Source of the DNA: Sphacelaria rigidula | Taxonomy: Eukaryota; Phaeophyceae; Sphacelariales | Assembly: GCA_964200075.2 (NCBI GenBank) | Contig: CAXNAA020000126.1 | Location: forward strand, 1-26,958 | DNA: 26,958 bases | Direction of reading: 5' to 3' | Shown: piece after piece, positions 10,908 to 22,200 of the stretch | How the letters are laid out: the number at the start of each line of letters is the position of its first letter | How positions within the stretch are numbered: position 1 is the stretch's first letter | The notes under the pieces: model-generated | The model's input: only the letters and a program-made list of their open reading frames with translations | Databases searched by the model: none | What the model was told of the DNA's origin: nothing | Program-made: the position numbers and the translations under genes

Positions 10908-12373
10908 ATATTTCGCAGTCCGGTGTCGGGACATCTAGCACACGATTCGAGGGCCGATGCACAACGGATAAATTCAAGTCGTGTGGAAAAATACTTCGAA
11001 AATACGCCGAAGGCAAAACCAGTACGGCAGGGTCGCGGTCTCCTACGAAAGCAGCGGGCGGGATTTATACAATTTCAAATGTCCCAGTATGCTGTAACAT
11101 CAGCGACTTAGCCCGAAGGTCCCCTTATATCTGCGGGGTTCAGAACCGAGAGCCTTCCGATGACGATCGCATGCCGTGAAGTGCCGTATGTGACGCCGTA
11201 TCGTACAAAATGCTCATACGCTGAATAACAGCCTGGGTGATCCTTGTTCGACTGTCTTCGGCAATGTATGACGGTTGGGGCGTGGCTTCGAATCTTGGGG
11301 TGAAGTCACACGATCTAAGTTTTTTTCTCACATGATGCCCAACAGTGAATAGCTTATATGTCGTGGGTACTCGAGGAAAATTCGAAGTCACGGTCGGCGA
11401 GGGAAAGGAACTGCTGAACCCTTCTCGCGACAAATCGAAAGGCAAGCATGGCTGAAAGAAGGTGGAGTTCTTGTCAAAAACAAGATGAGGATGAAGAACT
11501 CCTGTGTTGACCTCCCTCCTGTGTGAACCCGGCTGATGCCCCCCCTTTATGCGGCATAGTATAGATTGGCGCTCAGAATAGACGGGATGGCCATGCGATA
11601 CCTGTAGGAAATGTCGAATTGGCTGTCAGTTGTTGGCGTCATGTTGAGGCCGCTTCTTGTGGTGTTGTCCCATCTCATGCTTGGGATTTCACAGTTTGAG
11701 AGGCTTTTTTCCTTCCATCTTTTCCCATCATCAGTCCTTTTTTCGAACTCATTTCTTCGCAGAGAGCACCCCATCGTGTGCAACATACAGTATACAGTAT
11801 ACAACAGTAGAACTACTGTCGTACCATAGTATACAGTACGAGTACAGGTACCAACTGTTTTTGTCCGATGATTTCATAAGTTGACCTCTTGATCGCAACA
11901 GTAGGTCACCTGCTGAATCGGCATCAATATTCACTTGAAACAGGTATAGGTGATTCAGATGGACTACACGCATCGCGGTGTAACGGGTACAACAGTACCA
12001 GATTGCTGCTAGTGTTTTTCCAAAGTTTATTTTTTCTTTCCCTTCAACCGAGATCTTTTCCTGGAGGATCGAGTATCTTCAAGAAATTACAACCCCCCCG
12101 CTCCCTCGAACTGTTTCAGCCCTCTCCGTGAATAAATGATCGATATCGATGGCTAAGCTTTGCCGCGCAAGCTCCAAAAACGCTGCCATCGTCAGCTTGC
12201 ATCGTCAACCCTGAACGTGTCTCACCTGTAGAAAAGGCATTATGTTTCGTAAGCCCGGATGATGGGCCTTCGCCCTTTATGCGTTTTGTTGTCTTGTTCA
12301 AAAGGGGCCCATTTCGGAAACCCCGCTGAGGCGTTACCATTGCTTGATTTTAGCGTGCAAGACCGAAAAACTG
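10908..12373. other. No gene recognised; second copy of 24-base repeat
   Basis: The exact repeat copy is at 11901-11924. About 11785-11850 is rich in tatacagtat/gtacagg-type short palindromes. The ORFs are of chance length. Confidence 0.4.
11901..11924 (+). repeat. 24-base direct repeat, copy 2
   Basis: It is identical to 10884-10907. It runs on into caatattcacttgaaac, extending the similarity to the core of the foldback elements. Confidence 0.8.
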
Positions 12374-12564
12374 AGGGCTTGTCTTGGCACATCACTTTTC
12401 GATGGAAGAAGTGCGGTGGAAAACAAAAATCGTGACCTGATCGGTTATGATTTCAACCATCGTCGTTAATTATGAAGATGGTTGAAATCATGACCTATCA
12501 GATCGGGATTTTTGCTTTCCACCGCACAATTTCGATCGGAAACTGATGTGCTGAGACAGGGCCT
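12374..12564. mobile_element. Foldback (MITE-like) element, family 3
   Basis: The two arms, each about 85-90 bases, pair around a short centre near 12465. Shared parts are gtgcggtggaaa...caaaaatc, atgatttcaaccatc and, more loosely, cttgtcttggcacatcactt. No internal coding sequence. Confidence 0.72.
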
Positions 12565-12654
12565 AAAACGCATAATTTATGCGGATTATGCAAAAACATA
12601 ATGGGTCTACCAGATGAGTCACCGTGGTGATCCAAGGATTAGAGCCGTTCTGAT

Positions 12655-12816
12655 CCTTTTGGGACCGGACTCGCACTAATGAGGGATGACCCCTAGTTTG
12701 GACACACAGGCCACTTGTGCATCGGCATCTTTCTCAACCGTTTTCAAGTGGAAATGATGCCGATTTACACAACGCTCTCAACACTCTTCAGTCCGCTCTC
12801 CGGTCCCAAGAGGGTT
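12655..12816. mobile_element. Small foldback element with GATGCCGAT core hairpin
   Basis: The ends ccttttgggaccgg and its near-complement ccggtcccaagagg enclose inner arms atcggcatcttt and aaatgatgccgat. The total is about 160 bases, with a loop around ccgttttcaag. Confidence 0.55.
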
Positions 12817-13513
12817 AACGAGGCGAGAAAAGTGAGAACACGGCCGTGATGGTGAGGGTGATTCTGGAGATTTTTATCTTCTTTGTTTTGTTTCGCCCTT
12901 CCGATTGGTTGATAGCTGATGGGCAACCAATTGGGAGGGAAAAATAATGAATAAATTACCAATACCGCCATAATCGCCGTCATTCCCCCGGCGCGTTCTC
13001 TCTTTCCTTGTCTTGTTGAAACGACCTTTTTCGCCTTTTTCAGTTGCGGTTTCGATGCTTCGACCCTTCCACTTGCGGTTGAATCATCTGCGTTTTCCAG
13101 TATTTTGTTTTCAAGCATAGATGATGAAGAGGCAACTGACGACCTGTCCCGTCGGCCAACGTGTTCTGGAAAAAGACTACTGACTGTCGTTTACGGGAAT
13201 GCGGGAAAATATGCCAGGCGCTTGTGGATTACAGTAATATTCATAAGTACATCTCATGAGAAGTGGTATGAAACTGACGTATTTTTTGCGGAAAATTGGA
13301 GGCCAGCCATTTTGTACCAAGGACATGTTGATCAGATAATCGACTGACTGCAGTTTTCTCCCATCAACCGTTCCGCTACAATCCCACCATGGTCTAGTAA
13401 GGATAATAGACACGTATACAATGTGATTTGACGGAAATAAGGGCTGAAGGAAGTATGAGTTACATCTCTGTAATCCTCGGTTGCCTTAGTGGTGGGGGCA
13501 CAGCAGTACTCGA

Positions 13514-13534
13514 AGTACAGTACAGTACAGTACA
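13514..13534. repeat. GTACA short tandem repeat
   Basis: The self-complementary unit gtaca is repeated about four times. Confidence 0.85.
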
Positions 13535-14035
13535 TTGCACCGCCTTCCGAAATGATCGCCGATGCGTTGGGTCCTTCCTTTTTCCGCATCTGATGTGAGT
13601 TTCGCGTCCAGTCGAGTTTACGTGAGTTCCGTATTCGGGTCACACCACCATCATCACGATTGGAAAATGCTTGGCGGTAGCAGTGTGGAACTACCTTGAG
13701 ATGCATATCTCTGAAGGGGTGACAGTCCCGAGTGCCCCAATCTTGTGCAGCGGCACCCACGCGGATATTTGAGCTCCACCAACGTGCACCATACCTATCC
13801 TAGGATAGACACTACATAGATGTAAATATATATATATCCCTTGCCCGAGGTTTCTCGTATGTGTTAGTCGGGGTTTTGAGGATGGATAGGGTTATTGTCC
13901 AGAATGCCTCAACCACAGTGTTTTGGTGATGAAATCGCGTGAACCCGCCTCATCCCGCGTCATCACTTATCGCCATTATGCAACAGCCAGAGATATTTTA
14001 CCAACCGCTCCGTACAACCCCGCCCGCCCTGGCCC

Positions 14036-14085
14036 GGCGAGAACGCGGCGTGCTCCGTCCTGGCTTCGTAGGGGCGGACCGCCGA
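14036..14085 (+). repeat. Diverged direct repeat, copy 1
   Basis: The sequence cggcgtgctccgtcctggct and its flanks match 14494-14543 at roughly three quarters of positions. Confidence 0.5.
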
Positions 14086-14493
14086 TGGGGTTGGCGTGGG
14101 TTGGCGATGACGCTGTAAATCACGCCACTCGTTGCGTAAGCCATCAGGTTGACGATTTTTTTCGCGCGCATTCGTGTTTTTCGCGGTGACCATGATGGTG
14201 GTCTAGCTACATCATGTTGTGCAGGGTGGGAGGATCTCAACTCCACGCAAAGGGGATGACCGTACTTTGTAGTCTTTGAATGCTGAGACACTCATGAGGC
14301 AGCGTGAAAGCCGTGGCTGTCTCTGGATGGTGATACCAGAAAAAATAGCAACTCATCGGAGGCTGCCATCCTAATGCAGGGTAGTCAGTAGGCTTCGGGC
14401 CGAACAATCTTTGCAGGATGCAGCACACCCTTCACGCGAGTCGTCGAACACACCACGGCGCTTTGCGGTTGGTGATAGAGTGCGAGCCCGCTC

Positions 14494-14543
14494 CTGCGAA
14501 AACCCGGCGTGCCCCGTCCCGGCTTTGTAGGGATGCGGGGTCA
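14494..14543 (+). repeat. Diverged direct repeat, copy 2
   Basis: The sequence cggcgtgccccgtcccggct lies 458 bases after copy 1, about 230 bases before the gene's start codon. Confidence 0.5.
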
Positions 14544-14581
14544 GTGGTCTGATGACTGTGGAATGCATGACCATGAGTACA

Positions 14582-14611
14582 CCCCCCCCCCCGCCCGCCC
14601 GCCCGCCCGCC
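14582..14611. repeat. Poly-C and (CCGC)n run
   Basis: About eleven cytosines are followed by gcccgcccgcccgcc, about 160 bases upstream of the start codon. Confidence 0.9.
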
Positions 14612-14768
14612 AGGCGAGTTTACTTGACAATAATTTACCAAACTGTTGCGATTGAGTCTCATCCTTCCCTCCCAAAACACGCACAGGCAACGACGAACTG
14701 AGGAGAATCAGGCGGGCCTGGATTGAGATCGGGAGGGGGCTATAATCCCAGGGCGCCTGGTGAATAGC

Positions 14769-15551
14769 ATGGTCAATTTGTCCATGTCGCCAACAAACAC
14801 GGCGTCGCCCACCACGGAGGGGGGTGATAGTACTCACCACAAGGATATGACACCCGGGGGAATCGTCACGGGCCGAAACAATACCTCGTCCGCGGAAACG
14901 GGGAACGTTCCCGGGAAGCAGGAGTGGGATAGTGAATCATTGCCGTCCCCCGTTTACGCTACCCCACCGGGGTCGCCGTGCCGCGGGTTGTCGAGCGAGG
15001 CGGCGGAAGTCCAGGAGGGTAAGTTGCTGGGCTCGGAGATTGCTGAGGGCAGCGGTCGACGGAGCGTCGGAGGGGAAAGCGGGAGTAGTGCAGCGAAGGT
15101 TTCTCTGCCGACTACGCCGCGTTTGTTAGCCGCCGCTGTTAGGATGTCGGCGGGCGCTGAAGAGGGAAGTAGCGAAGATGACGAAGAAAACTGTTCCGAT
15201 CTGGGGATGGTGGATAGGCGGAGTAAAGATTTTCCGGGCGGTGCCGCGTCTACAGCGTCCCCGTCCCCGCCGAATCATCATCGTAATGATGATGATGGAG
15301 GAAATGCAAACGCCTCCTTTCGAACGACGGCGACGACGAGCACTGGTGCGAGTACCCCGTCGCCTGCTGTCGCTATTGCGACGACAACGAGCGATGACGA
15401 CGATGATGACGATGATGATCACTACGGTGACGTGCTGGGGGAGCATGTCGACACGTTCGCGAGGCCGACGGCGTCGGGCCAGGGGAGGTACGGAGCGATG
15501 TCGGAACAGCGTGGCGACGTACACAGCTGCGACGGCACAGCCGAGCAGCAG

Positions 15552-15583
<32 letters not shown>

Positions 15584-16221
15584 ACAAGCCGGCGAACGAC
15601 TTACCGTGGGGTTTTCCCCTCGCCCTCAGATGATGCAGCCGCCGTCCGCTTCCTCCACGCCGTCCGTGTCTCCGAGAATTCGAAACGGGACGGGGCCTGG
15701 CAACACGAGTAACCGTCCCAACCATCAACATCAACATCTTCAACAGCAACAGCAGCAGAGAGGTCGGACCAAAGTCAAAGTGGAGCGTCCGTTTCCGTCA
15801 GACTCTTCCCCACGGGGGGACGTGATCCTCGCATCTCCTCGCCTGGCACTGCCCAGTTCGTCATGCTCCCCGCGAGCGTCCAGGAAGACCGCTCGGGGGT
15901 TCGCTTCTCCCTCGACTCGAGGAGGTGAAGGCCGAGGCGGAGGCGGAGGCGGAGGCGGAGGCGAATCGGTCGTCTCGTCTCCGAGGGTGAAGGTCGCCAT
16001 ATCGTCTCTATCGGCCGAGGAGGATTTGGTGGCGGGCTTGACATCGGCGGTGGCATGTGGGCGAGAAGCGGTGGGGGTGTCCACGGGGGTTTCACCGCGA
16101 CCGATAGCGTTGGGTGAAGAGTTGTATTCGTCGTCGTCGTTGGCGTCTCGGCGAGGGGGCAAGTCGGCGAGGAGAGGAGGACCAGGCTTTCCTGGTTGTG
16201 GCTCTCCCCGACCTGTAGCAG
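14769..16221 (+). CDS. Exon 1 (start codon, residues 1-484 plus one base)
   Basis: The open frame runs without a stop from an in-frame TGA at 14724 to past the donor. The first ATG is at 14769, with A at -3 and G at +4, a favourable eukaryotic start context. A second Met at residue 6 is an alternative start, and an untranslated upstream exon cannot be excluded. The exon encodes Ser/Pro/Gly-rich sequence with nine Asp at 209-217, fourteen Gln at 260-273 (mixed CAG/CAA), a His/Gln cluster at 319-330, nine Gly at 390-398 and eight Ser-Pro-Arg motifs. It ends in phase 1 at ag|GTGCGT. The GC content is clearly higher than in the flanks. The antisense and alternate-frame ORFs here are shadows of the repeats. 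Confidence 0.85.
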
Positions 16222-19200
16222 GTGCGTTATTCTCTAAATGAGCGGTTGTAAGGGGGACGGGCGGCTAGACGTTGACACTCCTGAGGTGTGTGGGCCGAAC
16301 CCGACATGTCAGGGCAGGAGGGGGTTGATGTCAACCGAACCGATCGACAACTCAGCGTTGAATCGGATATTTTGAAGAAGTTTTTATTTTTTTCTACAAA
16401 ACGGCGAGGGTGGAATATGCGGGAACTGGGACGGCTAATTGAAGGCAGTCAAGGGTCGGTGAATATCACCTGGAACGTAACACATTATCCTCCCCGAGTT
16501 GATGGGTTCACAGCTGTCTATCAATACTATATATCCGTACGGGGACTAGGAGGAATATGTCACCCGGGATTGATTGCAGGAATTCGCAGCTCTTGATGTT
16601 TGACGTCATGAAAGAAAAAACTGGCGTTGGACAGTTACCCAGGATCCCTTGTCGAGATTTTTGTAAAGAGGAATCTATTGGGGGTTAGGAGGCGTTCTCG
16701 TGTGTACGGAAAAAGAAGATCAAGTGGGGTGATGTGGAAAGGTCCGTTCGCGACAGGCGGGTGTGGTAATTTTGTTTTCCCTCTAGGGTTGTATCCACAT
16801 CACCTCCCCCCCCGCCCCTTCTTCCCTGCGCCTGATACGTAAATTTTTGTTCCATGGTTTTTAGAGCGGCATGTGTTCGACTTCTTTTGGCCGTGGTGTA
16901 TGTACAATACATGTATTTTGAGGCGGGTTGACCCCTTTTCCGTGGTAGTAAGCGGTGGTTGACACACCATTCGTTGATGTCAAAACATGACGATTGACCT
17001 ATAATCCAAACCCAACCGCAAGCCGACCGGGAGAACCGTTGGGCAGGTCAAGCGAGGCGCATAAAGTCCCCTAGGCAAAATGTGCTTCATTTCGGCTTGA
17101 GTTGACGCGTGAGCCTGCGGTTCCGATTCGAACCAAAATGCATTATGACCGCGCTGACCGAGCGCTCGGGACAGTGAGCCTCTGACAGATCCACATACTA
17201 TGGTGTGCACTATTATAGAACTCAGTATGTTCTCAACCGTCGCTCATGTGCGGCAAACTTGAGTAAACTCTACCGTCGACCTTGGTTCCCCCGCTGAATG
17301 CGTGACATTATCAGTCAAACGCAGGACTGTTATGGCCCTCACTCTGCTCTGTACTGTCCCGCTTTTTCTGCTTTTTTTCTTCTCCTGTTCGTACTTTCTG
17401 TCGAATCTCTCGTCTCACCTCATCCTACCCCCCACCCTCGTGCTCCTCCCTTGTTATGGTGGATGGCTCAGGTCGAGGGTTTCCGAGTTCTTCTCCGCGA
17501 GCGAGGGTGGGTTCTTCCCCGAGAGCCGCAGTAGGGGCGGGTTATCCAGATGGGATGGACTGGTGGAACGAGCTGGAGCTCAGTCCCTCCAGGGTTGAGA
17601 TGCCGGGGCTTCAGAGATGGAGGTATTTGTTGCACATGTCGGACAGCTCATGAGCTACCCAGAATACCTAATCGAAGGGGATTCTCAGATCCCTGGCAGG
17701 AGGGTCAGAAGCCAAAGCGCTACCTTTACGCTACTCCGGGTGCTCGGTATCCAGCGCTGTAGGGAGTAGATCTGGAAGGAAAGCGACCACATTTAGCTCG
17801 CTCGTGATACGGATCAGTACACTAGTTATTATTATAATTATCATCATTATCATTTCCGCACATTGGTCCGATCTCGCGAACCCGTGGTCACAGATGTAGG
17901 CTCGCCTTTCCAATACCGTCCTTGCTATTCCTTGCCAGATACATTACCAAAAAAAAAAAAGATAAAAGAGAGACTCCACGAAAACCGGTGAGAAGTAGCT
18001 CCCCCGAGTTCAACGGGGAGAGAAGAGAAAGGAAGAAGAACAAACAGACAACAAACGCTAAATCTGTCAAAAATGTACTCCAGTACACTAGTAAGGAGTA
18101 ATATTCAGGGAGGTCAATTCATGAGCTGTCCGGCGGGTGACTTGTTGTGATCACGCGTTACCCATTTCATACTCACATGCTTGCGACGGGCGGGTAGTCT
18201 CGTGATTCGTAGGGAAGTCATTCACTGATTTTGGCGGCCAGGATGGGGGTTCCGAGGTTCACGAGATGAAAGGTTCTTGTTGGGTGAAAGATGGGTACGT
18301 TTGTGACACTCTTTGGCGATGTTATCAATTGTCATTGTACAGGGTGTGATATCTCGTGAGTCTTCAGTCATTTTCCACAAGGCTCGACTCGCAGCCAATC
18401 AGCTCGTACTCCACGACTATCAGCAAAAAATGTCGTCATCTTCCCGTTGTACTGGATACATTTTGCAGGGACAACCGAAGGACAGCGGCGCCATCGCTGC
18501 ATGCTTCTGTCAGCGAGCAACAGACATCGTCGGACACGAACAGCGCAGATGCAGAGGATTCATCGGCATCTAGTCCTGTACTTTTTTCCTCGACGTCATC
18601 CTCCAATAAGCTATCACGATCATACGTGACGCTGCTGGCCGCTGCGGCTGCAGCCGAAGAAAGTAGAGGAATAAGTCCGGCCCTACGCGATCTGGGAGGG
18701 TATTTGGATCATAGCCGGCGATGGGGCTCGGGTCGTATGGCATCATCCTCCACAATTGTAGACGGCCAGGTGGGGGCAAAAAAATAGTGTGAGCGTTGGG
18801 CGTGTATGTGTGCGAGTGTTTTTTTCAATACTCCTTGGATATTTCTGCGATTGATACAGAACGATATCGTTCAAAACTGTGTCCTCCTTGGCATAAGCTC
18901 GGCAGTTGGATTCGAAAGCCACCAGCGCTTGTGCGATGTTCGAAACCAACCTCTTGTGTTCTGAAATGAAGCTTTGTATCGTTCCACACTTGATCGATCT
19001 GTTTTCAAAAGTTAATATCCTGTTTTCGTTGTTGTTTCTGTTGCTGTCGTTTGTTGATGTTGTTCTTCGTGGCGCTCTTCAGCCTCCCAGAGCAGCAGCG
19101 GACTCCTTCGCGAGAGATCGGGATCGGGATTCCGACGACCGTATCCGTCGCCTTGAAGCAGAAAATCTCAGGCTGAGGTTTAGAGTTGCGGATCTCGAGG

Positions 19201-22200
19201 GGCAGGTGGGTTTCTTTTTTTGGGTGCTTTTCATTATTGAAAAATATGCGGGCGATTTCCATGCCCCTCCCTCCCGCATACCCGCGGTAAGGAGAAGAAG
19301 TGCTTTATTATCCGACAAACAGGATCCGCGGTTCTCGCGCGAAGTTCCACGATACGACATTGTCCGTAGCTGCACTTTTTCAGGGTCGAGCGTCTCCAGC
19401 TCAATATGCAAAAACGTGCACCGTACATATCTCATGTCGATGTTGGCGATGTTGTGTGTATTGCTCAGGTGAGCGTCATGGAAGACGAGCTGGAGAGGCG
19501 AGGCGTCCGATCAAACGGTCCCGCTGAGGATCACAACAGCTCGGGAGACGGTCGGCAGTGGTCGATCAGCAAGCCGGGCAGCGAGGCAGGCTCCGGAGGA
19601 GGCGACGAGGCGGCCTCTTCCCCGTGGGGAACGGGCGGCGGAGGTGAACCAGTGTTGTCTCCCAGGGGAAGGGGGTACTTGGCGCGGTTGGTGGTGGATG
19701 TTTGCAAGGAGCTGGATCAGAGCAGGAAGGTGAGGTCGGGTTGGTGGTTGTTCGCGAGAAGCTGTGGATCTCGAGCTTCCGATGTAAAGTTAAGCACTCC
19801 CTGGAAAACTGTTTCTGTTGTCGAGAAGTGTACTGCGTAGAGTAGTATCAGATCCAATGTGTATTGCAGTAGATGCAATAGTGGGTATTGTACGCGTTAC
19901 ACTTTTTCTGACTGTATATTATCGTCATCATCCAGGGTGCGTTGTTGAGGGCGGTTTCTGGTGGTTGATTGATTCGTGCAAAAGGGAGCTGGATATATGG
20001 ACTTGGAACCCGAGTGCGCGAAAATGTTATTGCCGGCGGTGGATGATTCATGTGTAGGGATGTGGATGTCAAGAGGGCTTACATGGAAGAAGGAAGTTTG
20101 GCTGCGGTGGGTTCTGCTTAACTTCGTCTGTCGAGGGGCTGAATCGTTATACAGCGGAATGATGAGATATGCACAAGTATCCCCTATGCGCGATATACCG
20201 GATTTTTTGTAAGCTATATCGGCTGGCGAGTGTGTCGGAGTCGGAGCACACGACAGTAGCACCGTCACGTGGTGTGTGTGTGTGTGTGTTTGTGTATGTC
20301 TGTATTATTTTTTCGCGCACCCACACCCCCTAATGGAATAGTGTTATGTAAACCTTGATATCCTTGAGACGCGGTAAGAGCTTGCGGCACCCGCTCAGGA
20401 CCAGGGCTGGCAACATATGAATGAAGGGTGGCAATATATTGCTTACGGTATATGCAGCCATAAATCTACGTATTCGTCCATTCATCGGCGTGACTGAGGA
20501 ATCACCGTTGTTTTCGATAACATCGGGTTGGGTTGGACAAGAACAAATTACGAGGGGGCACAGTCACGAATCAGTTGTTGCGGTGGCCTGAAGAATGAGT
20601 TGGTGTTGAAAGACAGGAGAGCTGTCACCTGGAGGCGTCATACTTTCACCCTGACTCACTCTACATGAATCAGTGCTCGAGGTGGACACGTCGCCGAGGA
20701 GAACCAGGCTGGCAAAGTCGACCCCTTGATGGAGTGTCCCGAACAACCCACAAACGAAGGGTACTGGGAACGAGACCTCGGAGTAGAGGTCGGATGCGGA
20801 GTAATTTTGTTTCGGGGTGGGCGTGTGCATGTGTGTATATGTTTGTCATCTGACCCCATTTATCTGATTGGCGTGTTCATCGTCCGTCAGGAAGAATCCG
20901 AGACACTTTTCGAAAAAGAATCGCGTCCGTTTTGAACCCAAAATGATGATCATATTGATCATGATAATCATGACAACAATAACTGACAGTAAGTGGCATT
21001 GTTAGTGATGACGATAGTGATTATAGTAACAACGATACTGATGATTATTTTCAAAATGAAAGTCAGAGTGATGAGATAGAGTTGTAGTGGTGATGAGTCA
21101 CGACTAATTTTTGCTCATTTTTTCGTTTTTATGATGCCGTTTTTTGAACCGACAAAAGGCGGTTGTGCGGCGAGAGTCGACAGGAAGCGGGAGCGGAAGT
21201 GTCCCTCGATCGGAGAGGTTGTGCAAGGTCCTCCCAAAGGTGATGGAGACAGCTATCAAGGGAGTGAGGGACCTCGACGAACAGGCAAGCTTAATATTCC
21301 TATTTTATCATTTTACATGCTTTATTTTGGTTGTCCTTTCTTTTCAAGTGCAGGTCGAGTAGAGTATACTCAATTGCGGGGTATTTTAAAAGACGAACTT
21401 GGGGTACTCAAGTCGGGGTAGAGTGTTGGGAGTCGTACCCAAAAAATTGCTGGGAAGCAATTCCTGAAACCCTACCCTCAATTTGTGTAGTTCGAGTACG
21501 ACTTTCAGAATACCCCACAATTGAGTATACTCTACTCGACCTACTCTTGTTTCTGTTGTCCTTCTCTTTCCCCTTATTCCTCTTATTTGCTTTTGTTGAA
21601 TTTTCTGTTTTCACTATTTTCCTCCTTTTTTCACGTGTTCTTTTTCCTCTGTATTTTTTCTTCTTTACTCTGCTTCCCGTGTTTGGTTTCTTCTTATTCC
21701 GTTTCCTTCCCCCGGTGTCCTTGTACACACTCACATTTATATATTTCTTGTTCCCTCTTGTTTCGTATGGAAAATGACACGAGAGTCACTGTTTCGGCTC
21801 CCACGGATTTGAAACGTCTGGGAAAATGCAGGCTGGTGATGACGACCCTTGCAAGCCCTGTTAGGAGAACACACTGGGGTGTGTGACACTTGGAGTATGA
21901 CCCTGACGTTTCCATGATTTTTCGTCATCACAATTGTGCACGCTGCCGAATCTGCTTTTTTTTTTCTTGCGTGAAATGATGATGACCAATTGGGTGCGTG
22001 TGTGTCGTGTGTTGGCATCCTATGTATTCTGGACGCCAGTCTAGACCTTTTGGTAAATGTGGGCGCATCAGCCGGGGTCACACAGGAAGGCCAACACAGC
22101 AGTTTTTTTTTCTTTGTACTCCACCTTTCTCCTGCAGTGCTTGCCTTCGTGTTTTATCGCAAGAGGGTTCAGCAATCCCTTTCCCTCGTCGACCGTGGAG

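Larger units (their letters stand above)
12817..14768. other. Upstream of the gene; no exon recognised
   Basis: This stretch holds a gtacagtacagtac tract at 13514-13534, an AT run at about 13827, a diverged direct repeat (14036-14085 and 14494-14543) and a C-rich CCGC run at 14582-14611. Minus-strand ORFs at 12765-13118 and 13332-13760 were considered and not accepted. The promoter should lie near its right end. The TATAAT at 14741 is only 28 bases before the ATG, so it is a weak TATA-box candidate. Confidence 0.4.
19730..21158 (+). other. Intron 5
   Basis: 1,429 bases, GTGAGG to caaaag, phase 0. It holds a TG microsatellite (20271-20300) and a low-complexity ATGAT-rich tract at 20941-21090. 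A missed small exon is possible, because both neighbours are in phase 0. Confidence 0.6.

Noticed and set aside
12765-13118. 117-codon minus-strand ORF with a Lys-rich start and a hydrophobic stretch
   Set aside because: The start looks mildly protein-like, but the end runs into the foldback element at 12655-12816 and no homologue is recognised. It stays a remote candidate for an exon.
13332-13760. 142-codon minus-strand ORF
   Set aside because: It crosses the GTACA tandem repeat, shows no recognisable family and has no supporting splice sites.
15126-15749. 207-codon antisense ORF with a Leu run
   Set aside because: It is the reverse shadow of the Gln and Asp codon runs in exon 1.
16288-16596. 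102-codon ORF in intron 1 as an extra exon
   Set aside because: Exons 1 and 2 already join in phase and share composition, and this ORF has a different composition.
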